The notes under the pieces: model-generated
Told to the model about the DNA's origin: nothing
The model's input: the letters and a program-made list of their open reading frames with translations, nothing else
Database searches by the model: none
Translations under genes and position numbers: made by a program
Origin: Chthoniobacter sp.
GTDB taxonomy: Bacteria > Verrucomicrobiota > Verrucomicrobiia > Chthoniobacterales > Chthoniobacteraceae
Assembly: GCA_021414005.1 (NCBI GenBank)
Contig: JAIOPH010000011.1
Location: forward strand, 124,001 to 188,000
DNA: 64,000 nt
Direction: 5' to 3'
Shown: positions 24,760 to 34,022 of the stretch, piece by piece
Position numbering within the stretch: the first letter of the stretch is position 1
Layout of the letters: the number at the start of each line of letters is the position of its first letter

Positions 24760-26724
24760 CTAGCGCCCCGGTTGGAGCTGGATCAGCGCGCCATCGGGCG
24801 GCGATCTGCGCGGCAGCTCCCGCCGGGTGCTGGGCGTGCTGAGGGAAAACGGCGTGTATTCTGGGATGGTCTTCATCAGGAGTTGCTTCAGCCCATCGTG
24901 CCCGAGCGCATCGTCGCTGATGGCCATCATCAACTCCTCGAAAAATGGCCGGATGTAGTCGTAATTTTGCGGCGAGGAAATCAGCCGCATGATTTTTGGG
25001 TGCTCCGTGCGGGTGACGTTTTCCGCGTGGTGGCTGAGTTCCTCGTAAAGTTTTTCGCCGGGGCGCAATCCGGTGAAAACAATCTCGATGTCCTCATTCG
25101 GACGCAGCCCGCTGAGCGTGATCATCTGCCGCGCCAGATCGAGAATCTTCACCGGCTCCCCCATATCCAGGACGAAGACGTTGCCGCCCTTGCCTAGCGT
25201 TGCCGCTTGCAGCACGAGCGTGACGGCTTCCGGGATCGTCATGAAAAAGCGGGTCATCTCCGGGTCGGTGACGGTGATCGGTCCGCCTGCCGCGATCTGC
25301 CGCGCGAAGGTCGGCACCACGCTGCCCGACGAGCCGAGGACGTTGCCGAAGCGCACCGCCATGAACTTCGTGCGGTGCGTCCGCGTGGTCAGCGACTGGA
25401 GATAAATCTCGGCGAATCGCTTCGTCGCACCCATCACGCTGGTCGGGTTGACCGCCTTGTCCGTGGAAATGAAAACAAAGCGCTCCACGCCAAATTCGAT
25501 GGCCAGTTCGCCGAGGAAGGCCGTGCCAAACACGTTGTTGCGGATCGCCTCGCCCGGTTGCGCTTCCATCATCGGCACATGCTTGTGCGCGGCGGCGTGA
25601 AAGAGGACGCGCGGCTGCCAGCGGCCAAACAGTTCCCGCATGCGCGCGCCGTGCGTGATGTCGGCCACGACCGGCACGACCCGTTCGCCGTGAGGCGAGG
25701 CGAGGAGTTCCTGCTCGATCAGAAAAAGCTGCGGCTCCGAGCGCTCGACGAGGATCAATTTGGAAGGCCCGAGGGCGAGAATCTGGCGGCAGAGTTCGCT
25801 GCCGATGCTGCCACCGGCACCGGTGACCAGCACGACCTGCCCGTGGACCAACTCGCGCAGGGCCTGGTCCTCGATCACGATGGGCACGCGCCCGAGCAAG
25901 TCGTGAATTTCCACCGTGCGCAGGCTGCTCACTTTTACCCGCCCCAGGGCCAGTTGGTCCAAAGCAGGCACCGTGCGGCAGGGCAGCGCGGCGCGTTTGG
26001 CAAAGCTCACGACCTCGCGAATTCGTTTCACGGAGGCGCGCGGCATCGCGATGATGATTTCCTCAATGCCGAGTTTCTCTTTAAATTCCTGAATGGTGTC
26101 CGGCCGGCCAACCACGGGGACGCCGTGAATACTGCTCTTGGTGCGACGATGGTCGTCGAAAAAGGCGACCGGCTTGCGGGCCAGCCACGGCTTTTCCAAC
26201 AACTCCCGCGCCAGCGTGGCCCCGGTGTCGCCCGCCCCGACGATCCCGACGCGACGCACTTTGCCGCCGGATTTCTGGGGCCTCTCGGAGGCCAGGGTGC
26301 GGAAATGGCGAAAGCCGAGACGTGTCGCCGAGAGCGCCATGAGGCCGAGCACAAGGTCCGTGAGAATGACCCCGCGCGGCGGTGCCCAATCCAGCCCCGT
26401 GACCAGCCGGATGAGACCCAGCACCAGCGATGAGAGGGCGCACGCGCCGGCCAGCCGCTTGAGATCGGGTGTGCTGAAATAAGTCAGCAGACCATCGAAT
26501 TGGCGGAAGGCCGCCATGCAGATGAGCTTCACGCCCACAGCCACAGCGCAGGTCGTCACGAGATTCGCGCGGACCCACTCCGGCAGCTCGAAGTCAAAAC
26601 GCAGCAGGAACGCCAGCAGCAGGCAGGCGGTCAGGATGCTGCCATAAATTAGCGAGAGCACGACGTTGCGCACCCGCGGTTGCCACGCCAGCAGCGCCAA
26701 AGGTCGCAGGTAGCGGTGCGTCAT
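24760..26724 (-). CDS. Membrane-bound nucleotide-sugar 4,6-dehydratase (PglF/WbpM/CapD type)
   Basis: 654 residues from the ATG at 26724, which overlaps the upstream aminotransferase stop as ATGA. Four transmembrane helices (1-125) precede a CoA-binding-like Rossmann region (GIVGAGDTG) and the extended-SDR dehydratase domain: TGAGGSIGSE, HAAAHKHVPMME, STDKAVNPTSVMGATKR, RFGNVLGSSGSV, FTGLRPGEKLYEEL. The position of the usual SDR Tyr is Met (MGATK), as in large UDP-GlcNAc dehydratases of the PglF/WbpM group. Expected product UDP-4-keto-6-deoxy-HexNAc, input for the adjacent aminotransferase. Confidence 0.92.
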   Translation of the reverse strand: MTHRYLRPLALLAWQPRVRNVVLSLIYGSILTACLLLAFLLRFDFELPEWVRANLVTTCAVAVGVKLICMAAFRQFDGLLTYFSTPDLKRLAGACALSSLVLGLIRLVTGLDWAPPRGVILTDLVLGLMALSATRLGFRHFRTLASERPQKSGGKVRRVGIVGAGDTGATLARELLEKPWLARKPVAFFDDHRRTKSSIHGVPVVGRPDTIQEFKEKLGIEEIIIAMPRASVKRIREVVSFAKRAALPCRTVPALDQLALGRVKVSSLRTVEIHDLLGRVPIVIEDQALRELVHGQVVLVTGAGGSIGSELCRQILALGPSKLILVERSEPQLFLIEQELLASPHGERVVPVVADITHGARMRELFGRWQPRVLFHAAAHKHVPMMEAQPGEAIRNNVFGTAFLGELAIEFGVERFVFISTDKAVNPTSVMGATKRFAEIYLQSLTTRTHRTKFMAVRFGNVLGSSGSVVPTFARQIAAGGPITVTDPEMTRFFMTIPEAVTLVLQAATLGKGGNVFVLDMGEPVKILDLARQMITLSGLRPNEDIEIVFTGLRPGEKLYEELSHHAENVTRTEHPKIMRLISSPQNYDYIRPFFEELMMAISDDALGHDGLKQLLMKTIPEYTPFSLSTPSTRRELPRRSPPDGALIQLQPGR

Positions 26725-27875
26725 GGCAGACCTCCGGCCCGGCGGTGGGGCGTGGCGAGCACGAGCGCGCACACGCGTTCGAGATCCGCTTCGGTGAGGC
26801 TGGAGCCGCTGGGCAGACAGAGCCCGTCCGCAAACGCCGCCTCCGACACCGCGCCGCCGCGCACCCGGCTGCCCGCGAAAACCGGCTGCAGATGCAGCGG
26901 CTTCCAGACCGGACGCGACTCGATATTTTCCGCGTCGAGCGCGAGCCGCACATCCTCGCGCGTTGCGCCGAAAACCGCGGGATCAATGGTGATGCAGGTC
27001 AGCCAGCAATTCGGCTCGCCGTGCGGGGCCTTGGGCATGAGCCGGATGCCCGGCACCGCTCCGAGGACCGCGCGGTAGTATTCGTAATTGCGCCGCCGCG
27101 CCGCCACGCGCTGCGGCAGGACGCGGAGCTGGCCGCGGCCGATGCCGGCCAGCACGTTGCTCATGCGGTAGTTGAAGCCGATCGTGGAGTGCTGGTAGTG
27201 CGGAGCGGGATCGCGCGCCTGCGTGGCGAGAAAGCGCGCGCGCGCGGTGAACTCGGGATCGCGCGCGACGAGCATGCCGCCGCCGGAGGTCGTGATGATC
27301 TTGTTTCCGTTGAACGAAAAAATCGCGCACGCCGCCTGGCTTCCGGCGGGCGCGCCCTTGTAGGTCGCCCCGAGTGCTTCCGCCGAATCCTGAACGACCG
27401 GCACGCCATAGTGCGCACAGACGGCGAGGATCGGATCGTAGTCCGCGCTCTGGCCGTAGAGATCCACCACGATCACCGCCCGGGGCAGGCGGCCGCGCGC
27501 GGCGCAGGCGTCGAGTTCCTCGCGGAGCAGCACGGGATCCATGTTCCAGCTCGCGGCCTCGGAGTCGATGAAGACCGGCGTCGCGCCTTCGTAGGCGATA
27601 GGGTTGGCGCTGGCGCTAAAAGTGAAAGTCGAGCACAGCACCTCCTCGCCGCGCTGGAGGCCGAGCAGCCGGAGCGCGAGGTGTAGCGCCGCCGTGCCGG
27701 AGGACAGCGCGGCGGCATGCGGGACGCCGACCACGCTGGCGAATTCCTGCTCGAACGCGTCCACATGCGGACCGAGTGGCGCGATCCAGTTCGTGGCGAA
27801 CGCCTCTTTCACAAACTCCAACTCCAAGTCGCCCAGATGCGGCGCCGAGAGGTACATGCGGGGGGGCTTGCTCAT
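26721..27875 (-). CDS. DegT/DnrJ/EryC1-family sugar aminotransferase (PglE-like)
   Basis: 384 residues from the ATG at 27875 (an in-frame TTG lies two codons earlier). PLP-dependent family motifs: YLSAPHLGDLELEFV, FATNWIAPLGPHVDAFE, LSSGTAALHLALRLLG, VVDLYGQSADYD, QDSAEALGATYKG, SFNGNKIITTSGGGM (the Lys is the Schiff-base residue), NYRMSNVLAGIGRGQL. Order aminotransferase then dehydratase, with a 4-base overlap, points to joint synthesis of a 4-amino-4,6-dideoxy-N-acetylhexosamine. Confidence 0.9.
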   Translation of the reverse strand: MSKPPRMYLSAPHLGDLELEFVKEAFATNWIAPLGPHVDAFEQEFASVVGVPHAAALSSGTAALHLALRLLGLQRGEEVLCSTFTFSASANPIAYEGATPVFIDSEAASWNMDPVLLREELDACAARGRLPRAVIVVDLYGQSADYDPILAVCAHYGVPVVQDSAEALGATYKGAPAGSQAACAIFSFNGNKIITTSGGGMLVARDPEFTARARFLATQARDPAPHYQHSTIGFNYRMSNVLAGIGRGQLRVLPQRVAARRRNYEYYRAVLGAVPGIRLMPKAPHGEPNCWLTCITIDPAVFGATREDVRLALDAENIESRPVWKPLHLQPVFAGSRVRGGAVSEAAFADGLCLPSGSSLTEADLERVCALVLATPHRRAGGLP

Positions 27876-27939
27876 GAGCAAAAGTTCGTGAGCGAAGCTG
27901 GCGAGCGACCGCCAGCTTCGTTTGTTCCGCTGGTGGCGC

Positions 27940-28626
27940 TCATGGCTGTCCCTCCATCGAGTCCGGGCTCTCCGTGCCGAGAAAGGCGTCCACCGTCGCG
28001 CGGCCCGGCTGGTTCACGCCCTCGCTTTTGAAAACCGTCCAGATCGTGAGCGCGAGGATCTTCACATCGAGCGCAAGCGACTGGTGGTCCACGTACCAGA
28101 CGTCGAGTGCCAGCCGGCGCGGCCAGCTCGCGGCGTTGCGACCATTGATTTGCGACCAACCGGTGATGCCGGGTAGCACGTCGTGCCGCCGACTTTGCTC
28201 CGCCGAATAGCGCGGGAGATACTCCATCATCAGCGGACGCGGTCCGACGAGGGACATCTCGCCGCGCAGCACGTTCCAGAGCTGCGGCAGTTCGTCCAGG
28301 CTCGTCCGGCGAAGCAGTTGGCCGAATGCGGGCAGCCGCTCCGCATCGGGCTTCATCCGACCGGAGGCATCGCGTGCATCGGTCATGGAGCGGAATTTCA
28401 CCAGCGTGAAAGGCCGCCCGTGCAGTCCGGGCCGGACTTGGCGAAAAAGCGTGGGGCGACCGAGCGCGAGGGCGATCGCCACGCTGACGACGAGCATGAC
28501 CGGCGCAAAGACGACGAGCAGCGGAATGGTGATGCAGAGATCGAAGAGCCGCTTGCTCCACGGCACGCCGGGCCGCCGCGCTTCGGCGGTCGCAGGGGCA
28601 GGGGCGGTGGTGGCATGGTCATTCAT
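27940..28626 (-). CDS. Initiating phosphoglycosyl transferase (PglC/WcaJ-type)
   Basis: 228 residues, one N-terminal hydrophobic segment (LFDLCITIPLLVVFAPVML), then the polyprenyl-phosphate hexose-1-phosphate transferase core: GRPFTLVKFRSMT, RTSLDELPQLWNVLRGEMS, LVGPRPLMMEYLP, LPGITGWSQINGR and DVWYVDHQSLALD. The single-span, short form matches PglC rather than long WbaP/WcaJ. Transfers a sugar phosphate to undecaprenyl phosphate, the first step of EPS assembly. Downstream genes make a likely substrate. Confidence 0.92.
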   Translation of the reverse strand: MNDHATTAPAPATAEARRPGVPWSKRLFDLCITIPLLVVFAPVMLVVSVAIALALGRPTLFRQVRPGLHGRPFTLVKFRSMTDARDASGRMKPDAERLPAFGQLLRRTSLDELPQLWNVLRGEMSLVGPRPLMMEYLPRYSAEQSRRHDVLPGITGWSQINGRNAASWPRRLALDVWYVDHQSLALDVKILALTIWTVFKSEGVNQPGRATVDAFLGTESPDSMEGQP

Positions 28627-28698
28627 CGGATCAGTGTAAATCGGCGGGCGCTCCTATTAGCATACGGGAATTCTGGGGGCAATTCCGGTGCCGACGGT

Positions 28699-29880
28699 TC
28701 ATTGGAGGGCTTTTTTGCCGGCATCGTAAATTGCGCATTGTTCGAGGACAAAATGGCGGCGGCTGAAACGATCGCGGTCAGCCAGCGCGCGGGAGGAAAG
28801 GCGCGCGCGCAATTCCGGTTCCGCGACGAGGCGGCGCATCGCCGCGGCCAGATTTTCGGCGGTGCAATCCTTCAGCACCACGCCATCCACATCGTCCCGC
28901 ACCACATCGCGGCAGCCACACACATCGCGGGTCAGGACGGGCACGCCCAACGCCAACGCTTCCATGAGGCAGACCGGCATGCCCTCGCGGAAACTCGGCA
29001 GCACCATCACCTCGGCGGCCCCGAGATAGCGCTCGACGTCCGTCCGGTAGCCCACTGCCACGATTTGCGCCGACGCCCGCATGGCGGCCTCCTCGTCCGG
29101 CGTGAGGCCTGTCGGATGCAGCGGATCGCCGCCACCCACCACCAGCAGCCGCGCGTCTGGCATGTCCTTCGCCGCCTGCAAAAACGCGCGCACCGTGAGC
29201 GCGAATCCTTTCGCCTCCACCAGCCGGCCCACGTAGGCGAACACGCAATGCCCCGGCCCGAAGCCCAACTCTGCGCGGACGGCGGCGCGCTCCGCTGCGG
29301 ACGGCGGCGTGAAGCGCGCGATGTCGCACCCGACGCCCGCGCTCTGGATGAGCCGGGTGTCGGCGCGCGGCGCGGCGGCTCGGAGCAGCGCACAGTTTTC
29401 GGAGTTCAAAACCCACACCCCATCGAACTGCCGGATCGCCCACGCCGTGGCCGCGCGGATGATCGTCTTGCGCCAGCCCGTGAGAATCGGAAACGACAAC
29501 CCGTGAAAGAGCGCGATTGTCAGCGGCCACTCCCGCGTGCGGGCCAGCGCCGTGGTGAAAATCGCCGCGTCGAAATGCGCATGAACTACGTCGGGCCGCA
29601 CCTCTGCGACGAGCGCCGCGAGCCGCCGAGCCGCGCGCTGGTGCGCCCGCGGATTCATGCCGCGCGCGAATTCGATCGGGTGGAGCGTCGGGCCGTTCCC
29701 CGCCCGTTCGCGCGGGACATACGATGCATCGAACTTCGCCACCGAGCACGCGAGGTGGACCTCGGTGCCTCGCGCGGCCAGTTCCGCGCCGAGTTCCCCG
29801 AGGAAGGCCTCGTAGCTGGCCACGTTCGGCATGACGAGCAGCACTCGTCGCGGTGTCGATGACTTCGCGGGGGCGTTCAT
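28699..29880 (-). CDS. GT4-family glycosyltransferase
   Basis: 393 residues from the ATG at 29880, which overlaps the asparagine-synthetase stop (ATGA). GT-B fold: RRVLLVMPNVASYEAFLGEL at the N terminus, DVVHAHFDAAIF, FAYVGRLVEAKGFALTVRAF, LLVVGGGDPLHPTGLTPDEE, and the donor-site E-x7-E region in PSFREGMPVCLMEALALGVP. Adds a sugar to the lipid-linked EPS unit. Linkage and donor cannot be read. Confidence 0.88.
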   Translation of the reverse strand: MNAPAKSSTPRRVLLVMPNVASYEAFLGELGAELAARGTEVHLACSVAKFDASYVPRERAGNGPTLHPIEFARGMNPRAHQRAARRLAALVAEVRPDVVHAHFDAAIFTTALARTREWPLTIALFHGLSFPILTGWRKTIIRAATAWAIRQFDGVWVLNSENCALLRAAAPRADTRLIQSAGVGCDIARFTPPSAAERAAVRAELGFGPGHCVFAYVGRLVEAKGFALTVRAFLQAAKDMPDARLLVVGGGDPLHPTGLTPDEEAAMRASAQIVAVGYRTDVERYLGAAEVMVLPSFREGMPVCLMEALALGVPVLTRDVCGCRDVVRDDVDGVVLKDCTAENLAAAMRRLVAEPELRARLSSRALADRDRFSRRHFVLEQCAIYDAGKKALQ

Positions 29881-31769
29881 TTCCATTTCTCCAGCCAGGC
29901 CTGAAACATGAGCACGTTCCAGAGGTAGTATTCGCTGTCGCTTTCGCCGCTGAGATGCTCCCGCCATTTGTCCCGGATCGGCGCGGGGTGAAAGCAGCCC
30001 TCGTCGCGCAGCCGCCGCTCGGCGAGCAACGCCTCGGCCCAATCGCGCAACGGCCCGCGCAGCCACGCTCCCATCGGAACGCCGAAACCCATCTTCGGCC
30101 GTGCGACCAGTGCGCGCGGCACGAAGCGGTCCAGCACCTCGCGCAAAATCCATTTTCCCTGGCCGTCGCGCACCTTCAGCCGCCGCGGCAAACTCCACGC
30201 GAACTCAACCACGCGATGGTCGGTCAGCGGCACTCGCGTCTCCAGACTCACGGCCATGCTGGCGCGATCCACTTTCGTAAAAATGTCGTCGGATAAATAG
30301 CTGCTCGCATCGAGGAATTGCATCCGCTCCGTCAAACCGCCGCCCGCCGGCCAGCGCGCGGGGTCGGTGAAAACGGTGGGCGGTTCGCTGCCGCCGATGA
30401 CCACGTCCGCCGGGGTTTTCCATTGCGAGGAGTTCCGCAGGTAAAACTCCTCCGGCGTCCCGAGCCGCAGCAAATCGGCGCGGCGGGCGAGCAGCCGTCC
30501 CAGCCGCCAGCCGGTGCCGGCGGACTGCATCCCGTGCCCGATGAGGTTGCGCACGGTTCGCGGAATTCGGCTCAGCCTTTGCCAATACCGCTCCGTTCCC
30601 GCATAGCGCTCGTAGCCCGCGAACAGCTCATCGCCGCCGTCGCCGGAAAGACTCACGGTCACATGGCGGCGCGCCAGTTGCGCGAGAAGGAAGGTGGGAA
30701 TCTGCGAAATGTCGGCGAAAGGTTCGTCGTAGATTTCGGGCAGGCGCGGGATGACATCCCGGGCGTGCTCCGGGGTGACGTAAAGCTCGGTGTGTGCGGT
30801 GCCGAGGTGCCGGGCGACCTCTTTGGCGTGCGGCGCCTCGTCATACTGGCTCTCCGCAAAGCCGATGGTGAAAGTCTGCACGGGGCGGGCGCTCTGCGCC
30901 TGCATCAGCGCCACCACGGTCGAGGAATCCACGCCGCCGGAGAGAAACGCGCCGAGCGGTACGTCCGCGACCATGCGCAGGCGGACGGCGTCGCGCAGCA
31001 GCGCTTCGAGACGATCCGTCGCCTCTCGATCCGATCCGGCAAACGGTTCGCGCGCGCCGCGCTCGGCGATGGCGCGAAGCGACCAGTAGGGCTGCGGCGC
31101 GGCGGGCAGCGCGTCCGGCGCGGTGATCCGCAGGATGCAGCCGGGCGGAAGCTGGAGCAGCCCCTGGTAGATCGAATAGGGCGCGGGCACGAAACCCTGG
31201 CGAAGAAACAAAGACAGCGCGCCGCGATTGATATCCGCCCCGCAGGCGCGATGGGCACGCAGCGCTTTCAATTCCGAGCCGAACAAAAAGGTCGTCCCGG
31301 CCCAGCCGTAATAGAGCGGTTGTTTTCCCAGGCGATCGCGCACCAGCGTGAGCTGGCGCTCCTGCCGGTCCCAGAGCGCGATGGCAAACATACCGACAAA
31401 ACGTTGCGTCGCGGCTTCGACGCCCCACGCCTCGATGGCCGCGAGCATGACCTCGGTATCCGAGCCACCGCGGAAGCGGTCGCCGCGCTCCGCGAGTTCT
31501 GTCCGCAACTCCGCGAAGTTGTACACCTCTCCATTGAAAACCATTACGTAGCGCCCGCTCGCGGAAGCCATCGGCTGATGGCCCGTCGGCGTGAGGTCTA
31601 AAATGGCCAGCCGCCGGAAACCCAGCGCGACTCCGCACTCCGCGTCGATCCAAGTGCCGGAGTCGTCCGGGCCGCGATGCACGAGCGTGCCGGTCATTCG
31701 TCCGATTTGCTCCTCCAGATCGGGCACGCGGCCTCCGCCTTTCTGCCAGTATCCGGTCAAACCGCACAT
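29877..31769 (-). CDS. asnB: Asparagine synthetase (glutamine-hydrolysing) homologue
   Basis: 630 residues. N-terminal nucleophile Cys2 (MCGLTGYWQKGG) and class-II glutaminase motifs RRLAILDLTPTGHQPM and VFNGEVYNFAELR are present. The synthetase domain holds the pyrophosphate loop FLSGGVDSSTVVAL and SLSGDGGDELFAGY. AsnB homologues in EPS loci are common and may amidate a uronic-acid or amino-acid substituent rather than make free asparagine. It lies 1 base after a glycosyltransferase and overlaps the next, so it is an operon member. Confidence 0.92.
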   Translation of the reverse strand: MCGLTGYWQKGGGRVPDLEEQIGRMTGTLVHRGPDDSGTWIDAECGVALGFRRLAILDLTPTGHQPMASASGRYVMVFNGEVYNFAELRTELAERGDRFRGGSDTEVMLAAIEAWGVEAATQRFVGMFAIALWDRQERQLTLVRDRLGKQPLYYGWAGTTFLFGSELKALRAHRACGADINRGALSLFLRQGFVPAPYSIYQGLLQLPPGCILRITAPDALPAAPQPYWSLRAIAERGAREPFAGSDREATDRLEALLRDAVRLRMVADVPLGAFLSGGVDSSTVVALMQAQSARPVQTFTIGFAESQYDEAPHAKEVARHLGTAHTELYVTPEHARDVIPRLPEIYDEPFADISQIPTFLLAQLARRHVTVSLSGDGGDELFAGYERYAGTERYWQRLSRIPRTVRNLIGHGMQSAGTGWRLGRLLARRADLLRLGTPEEFYLRNSSQWKTPADVVIGGSEPPTVFTDPARWPAGGGLTERMQFLDASSYLSDDIFTKVDRASMAVSLETRVPLTDHRVVEFAWSLPRRLKVRDGQGKWILREVLDRFVPRALVARPKMGFGVPMGAWLRGPLRDWAEALLAERRLRDEGCFHPAPIRDKWREHLSGESDSEYYLWNVLMFQAWLEKWK

Positions 31770-31770
31770 A

Positions 31771-32901
31771 TCACTTCAGCGAGACAAACAGCTCCTCGTA
31801 GCTGCGGACCACAGCGGCGACGCTGTAATTCTCCTCGGTGCGTCGCCGTGCCGCCTGGCCGAGCGCGCGCGCGGTCCCGCCATCGGCGAGGATGCGCGCC
31901 CAGCCGCCGGCCAGCGCCGCGGGGTCGCTCGGCGGCACCACCGCGCCGGTTTCGCCGACCACGAGAGCCCCGTCGCCGACGTTCGTGACCACGCACGGCA
32001 CGGCGCAGGCCATCGCCTCCGAGATGGCCAACGGATGCGCTTCGCCAAAGGACGAGGACAGGGTCGCGAGGTCGAACGATGCGAGCAGGCGCGGCATGTC
32101 GCTGCGTTCGCCGAGGAGATGCACGCGCCCTTCGAGGCCCAGCGTTTTCACCAGCCCGACGAGCGTCGCGTTCTCCTGGTTCACGTTGAATCCCGCGAGC
32201 AGGAAATGCACATCCGGGCGCTGCCGCGCGAGGAGCGCGGCGGCTTGGAGGAAATTCGCGTGATCCTTTTGTGGATGGTAGCGCGCGGTCATGCCCACGA
32301 GCGGCGCGGACGGCGTCAGCCCGAGTTCCGCGCGCACGCTGGCCCGCGCCTCCGCGGACGGCTGGAACATCGCGAGATCGACGCCATTGGGAATCACGCA
32401 GCCGCGTTCCGCCGCGTAGCCGATCTTCTCGTGCTGGGTACGGCTGATATGCGAAACGAAAACGACTTTCGCCGCGCGGCGGGACACGCGGGCGGCGAGC
32501 CAGATCATGAGCCGGGTCAGCGGTTTCTCGGTGGCATACGATCCGAAAGAACTGTGAACACACCAGCAGACCGGCACGCGAACGAACAAACTGGCGAGTT
32601 GCGCGGCGATGTTCGCGTGATACATCCAGCCCTGGATGACGTCGGGCCGCGCGGCACGGACGAGTTTCAGCAGGCGGAAAAACGAGCCGGGCGTGGGTCG
32701 GCCCTGCTGCATGTCGATGGTTTGCACCGGCACGCCCATCGTTTCGAAGATGTCGCCGAATTTTCCACGATCCATCAGCGAAATGACCTGCGGCTCGAAG
32801 CGCTCCCGGTCCAGGAAACGGAGGATGTGGTAGAGCATCGTTTCAGCACCGCCGTTGTAGAGGTCGGTGATCAGGAAGAGGACGCGGAGTTTCTTGTTCA
32901 T
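31771..32901 (-). CDS. GT4-family glycosyltransferase
   Basis: 376 residues from the ATG at 32901, whose first base is shared with the upstream stop (TGATG). N-terminal LRVLFLITDLYNGGAETMLY, DVIQGWMYHANIAAQL, VIPNGVDLAMFQPS, LVGMTARYHPQKDHANFLQA, FLLAGFNVNQENATL and the donor-site segment SSSFGEAHPLAISEAMACAV are all GT4 markers. Third of four EPS glycosyltransferases in operon order. Confidence 0.9.
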   Translation of the reverse strand: MNKKLRVLFLITDLYNGGAETMLYHILRFLDRERFEPQVISLMDRGKFGDIFETMGVPVQTIDMQQGRPTPGSFFRLLKLVRAARPDVIQGWMYHANIAAQLASLFVRVPVCWCVHSSFGSYATEKPLTRLMIWLAARVSRRAAKVVFVSHISRTQHEKIGYAAERGCVIPNGVDLAMFQPSAEARASVRAELGLTPSAPLVGMTARYHPQKDHANFLQAAALLARQRPDVHFLLAGFNVNQENATLVGLVKTLGLEGRVHLLGERSDMPRLLASFDLATLSSSFGEAHPLAISEAMACAVPCVVTNVGDGALVVGETGAVVPPSDPAALAGGWARILADGGTARALGQAARRRTEENYSVAAVVRSYEELFVSLK

Positions 32902-34022
32902 CAATTTTCGTGGATGGCCGCGAGCGTCTTCGCGACGAGGTGACGGATCTGAAAATGATCCACGATGCGCGCCCGCTGCCGCGCGCCGAGGCGGATGCGT
33001 TCGTCGGGAGGCAACGCCAGTACCCGCAGCCAGGCGGCGGCCAGCGCTTCCGGCTGACCGCAGGGGACGACCTGCTCTTTCTCCCCGACGACGAAACCCG
33101 CATCGCCGTTGTCCGTGACGACCACCGGCACGCCGCAGGCCATCGCTTCGCCGACGACATTGGGAAACCCTTCGCCATTCATCGAGGTGAGCGTCGCCAA
33201 ATCGAGCGCGTTGTAGATGGCCCGCACGTTGTTTGCCGCAGGCACCCAGCGCAGCGCGTCGTGCAAAGCCAGGGCCTCCGCTTCCCGCGCCAGTTCGCTG
33301 GCGTAAGCCGCGGGACCATTGCCCACGCAGACGAAACGCACGTCGGGCCGCTGGTCCGCCACGACCGCCGCCGCGCGGAGAAAAGTCTGGTGATCCTTCT
33401 GCGGATCGAGCCGCGCGACGAGTCCCACGAGCGGGGCGTCATCGGCCACCGCCCACGCCGTGCGCAGGGCGCGGCCGGCGGCGCGGTCCGGCTGAAAACG
33501 TTCGGTATCAATGCCGTTGTGGACGACCGAGATGCGCTCCGCGAAAAACCCGCTCTCCACGCAATGACGCTCGCCCGCGTGCGAGTTGGCGATGATGCGA
33601 TCCGCGGATTTCGAGAACCACGCGCCCGCGCGCCCGCCCCAACTGCTCAGCCAGTCGTACTGTCCGTCCGGCCGACTCGAGAGGCGGATGCCCCACACGA
33701 CCCGCCCGCCGTAAAGCCAGCCCATGAGCGAGCAGAGTTCATTGGCGATGCCCATGTAGCCATGCAGGACATCGGGTCGGATTTCGCGGACCAATCGCGC
33801 GAGCCGCCAGACGAAGGGCAGCAGATCCCAGCGTCCCTTTTTGCCAAGCGAAACGAGCCGCACGCCGGCCACGTTTTCGAGTTCGGGGAGCAGCCCGCCG
33901 CCATCGTAGAAAGTGGCCACGGTGATTTCGTAGCGGGCTTTGTCCACGGCCTTGACCAGCTCGATGAGCTGCCGCTCGGCACCGCCGTGATCGAGCGAGC
34001 GGATGAGAAAGAAGAGCTTCAT
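32901..34022 (-). CDS. GT4-family glycosyltransferase
   Basis: 373 residues from the ATG at 34022, overlapping the upstream stop by 4 bases. MKLFFLIRSLDHGGAERQLI, DVLHGYMGIANELC, SVVHNGIDTERFQPD, LVGLVARLDPQKDHQTFLRA, VCVGNGPAAYASEL and SMNGEGFPNVVGEAMACGVP mark a GT-B retaining transferase. Sequence and layout are close to the next gene downstream (both hold ARxxPQKDH and VxPNG/VxNGID blocks), suggesting duplication within the cluster. Confidence 0.9.
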   Translation of the reverse strand: MKLFFLIRSLDHGGAERQLIELVKAVDKARYEITVATFYDGGGLLPELENVAGVRLVSLGKKGRWDLLPFVWRLARLVREIRPDVLHGYMGIANELCSLMGWLYGGRVVWGIRLSSRPDGQYDWLSSWGGRAGAWFSKSADRIIANSHAGERHCVESGFFAERISVVHNGIDTERFQPDRAAGRALRTAWAVADDAPLVGLVARLDPQKDHQTFLRAAAVVADQRPDVRFVCVGNGPAAYASELAREAEALALHDALRWVPAANNVRAIYNALDLATLTSMNGEGFPNVVGEAMACGVPVVVTDNGDAGFVVGEKEQVVPCGQPEALAAAWLRVLALPPDERIRLGARQRARIVDHFQIRHLVAKTLAAIHEN

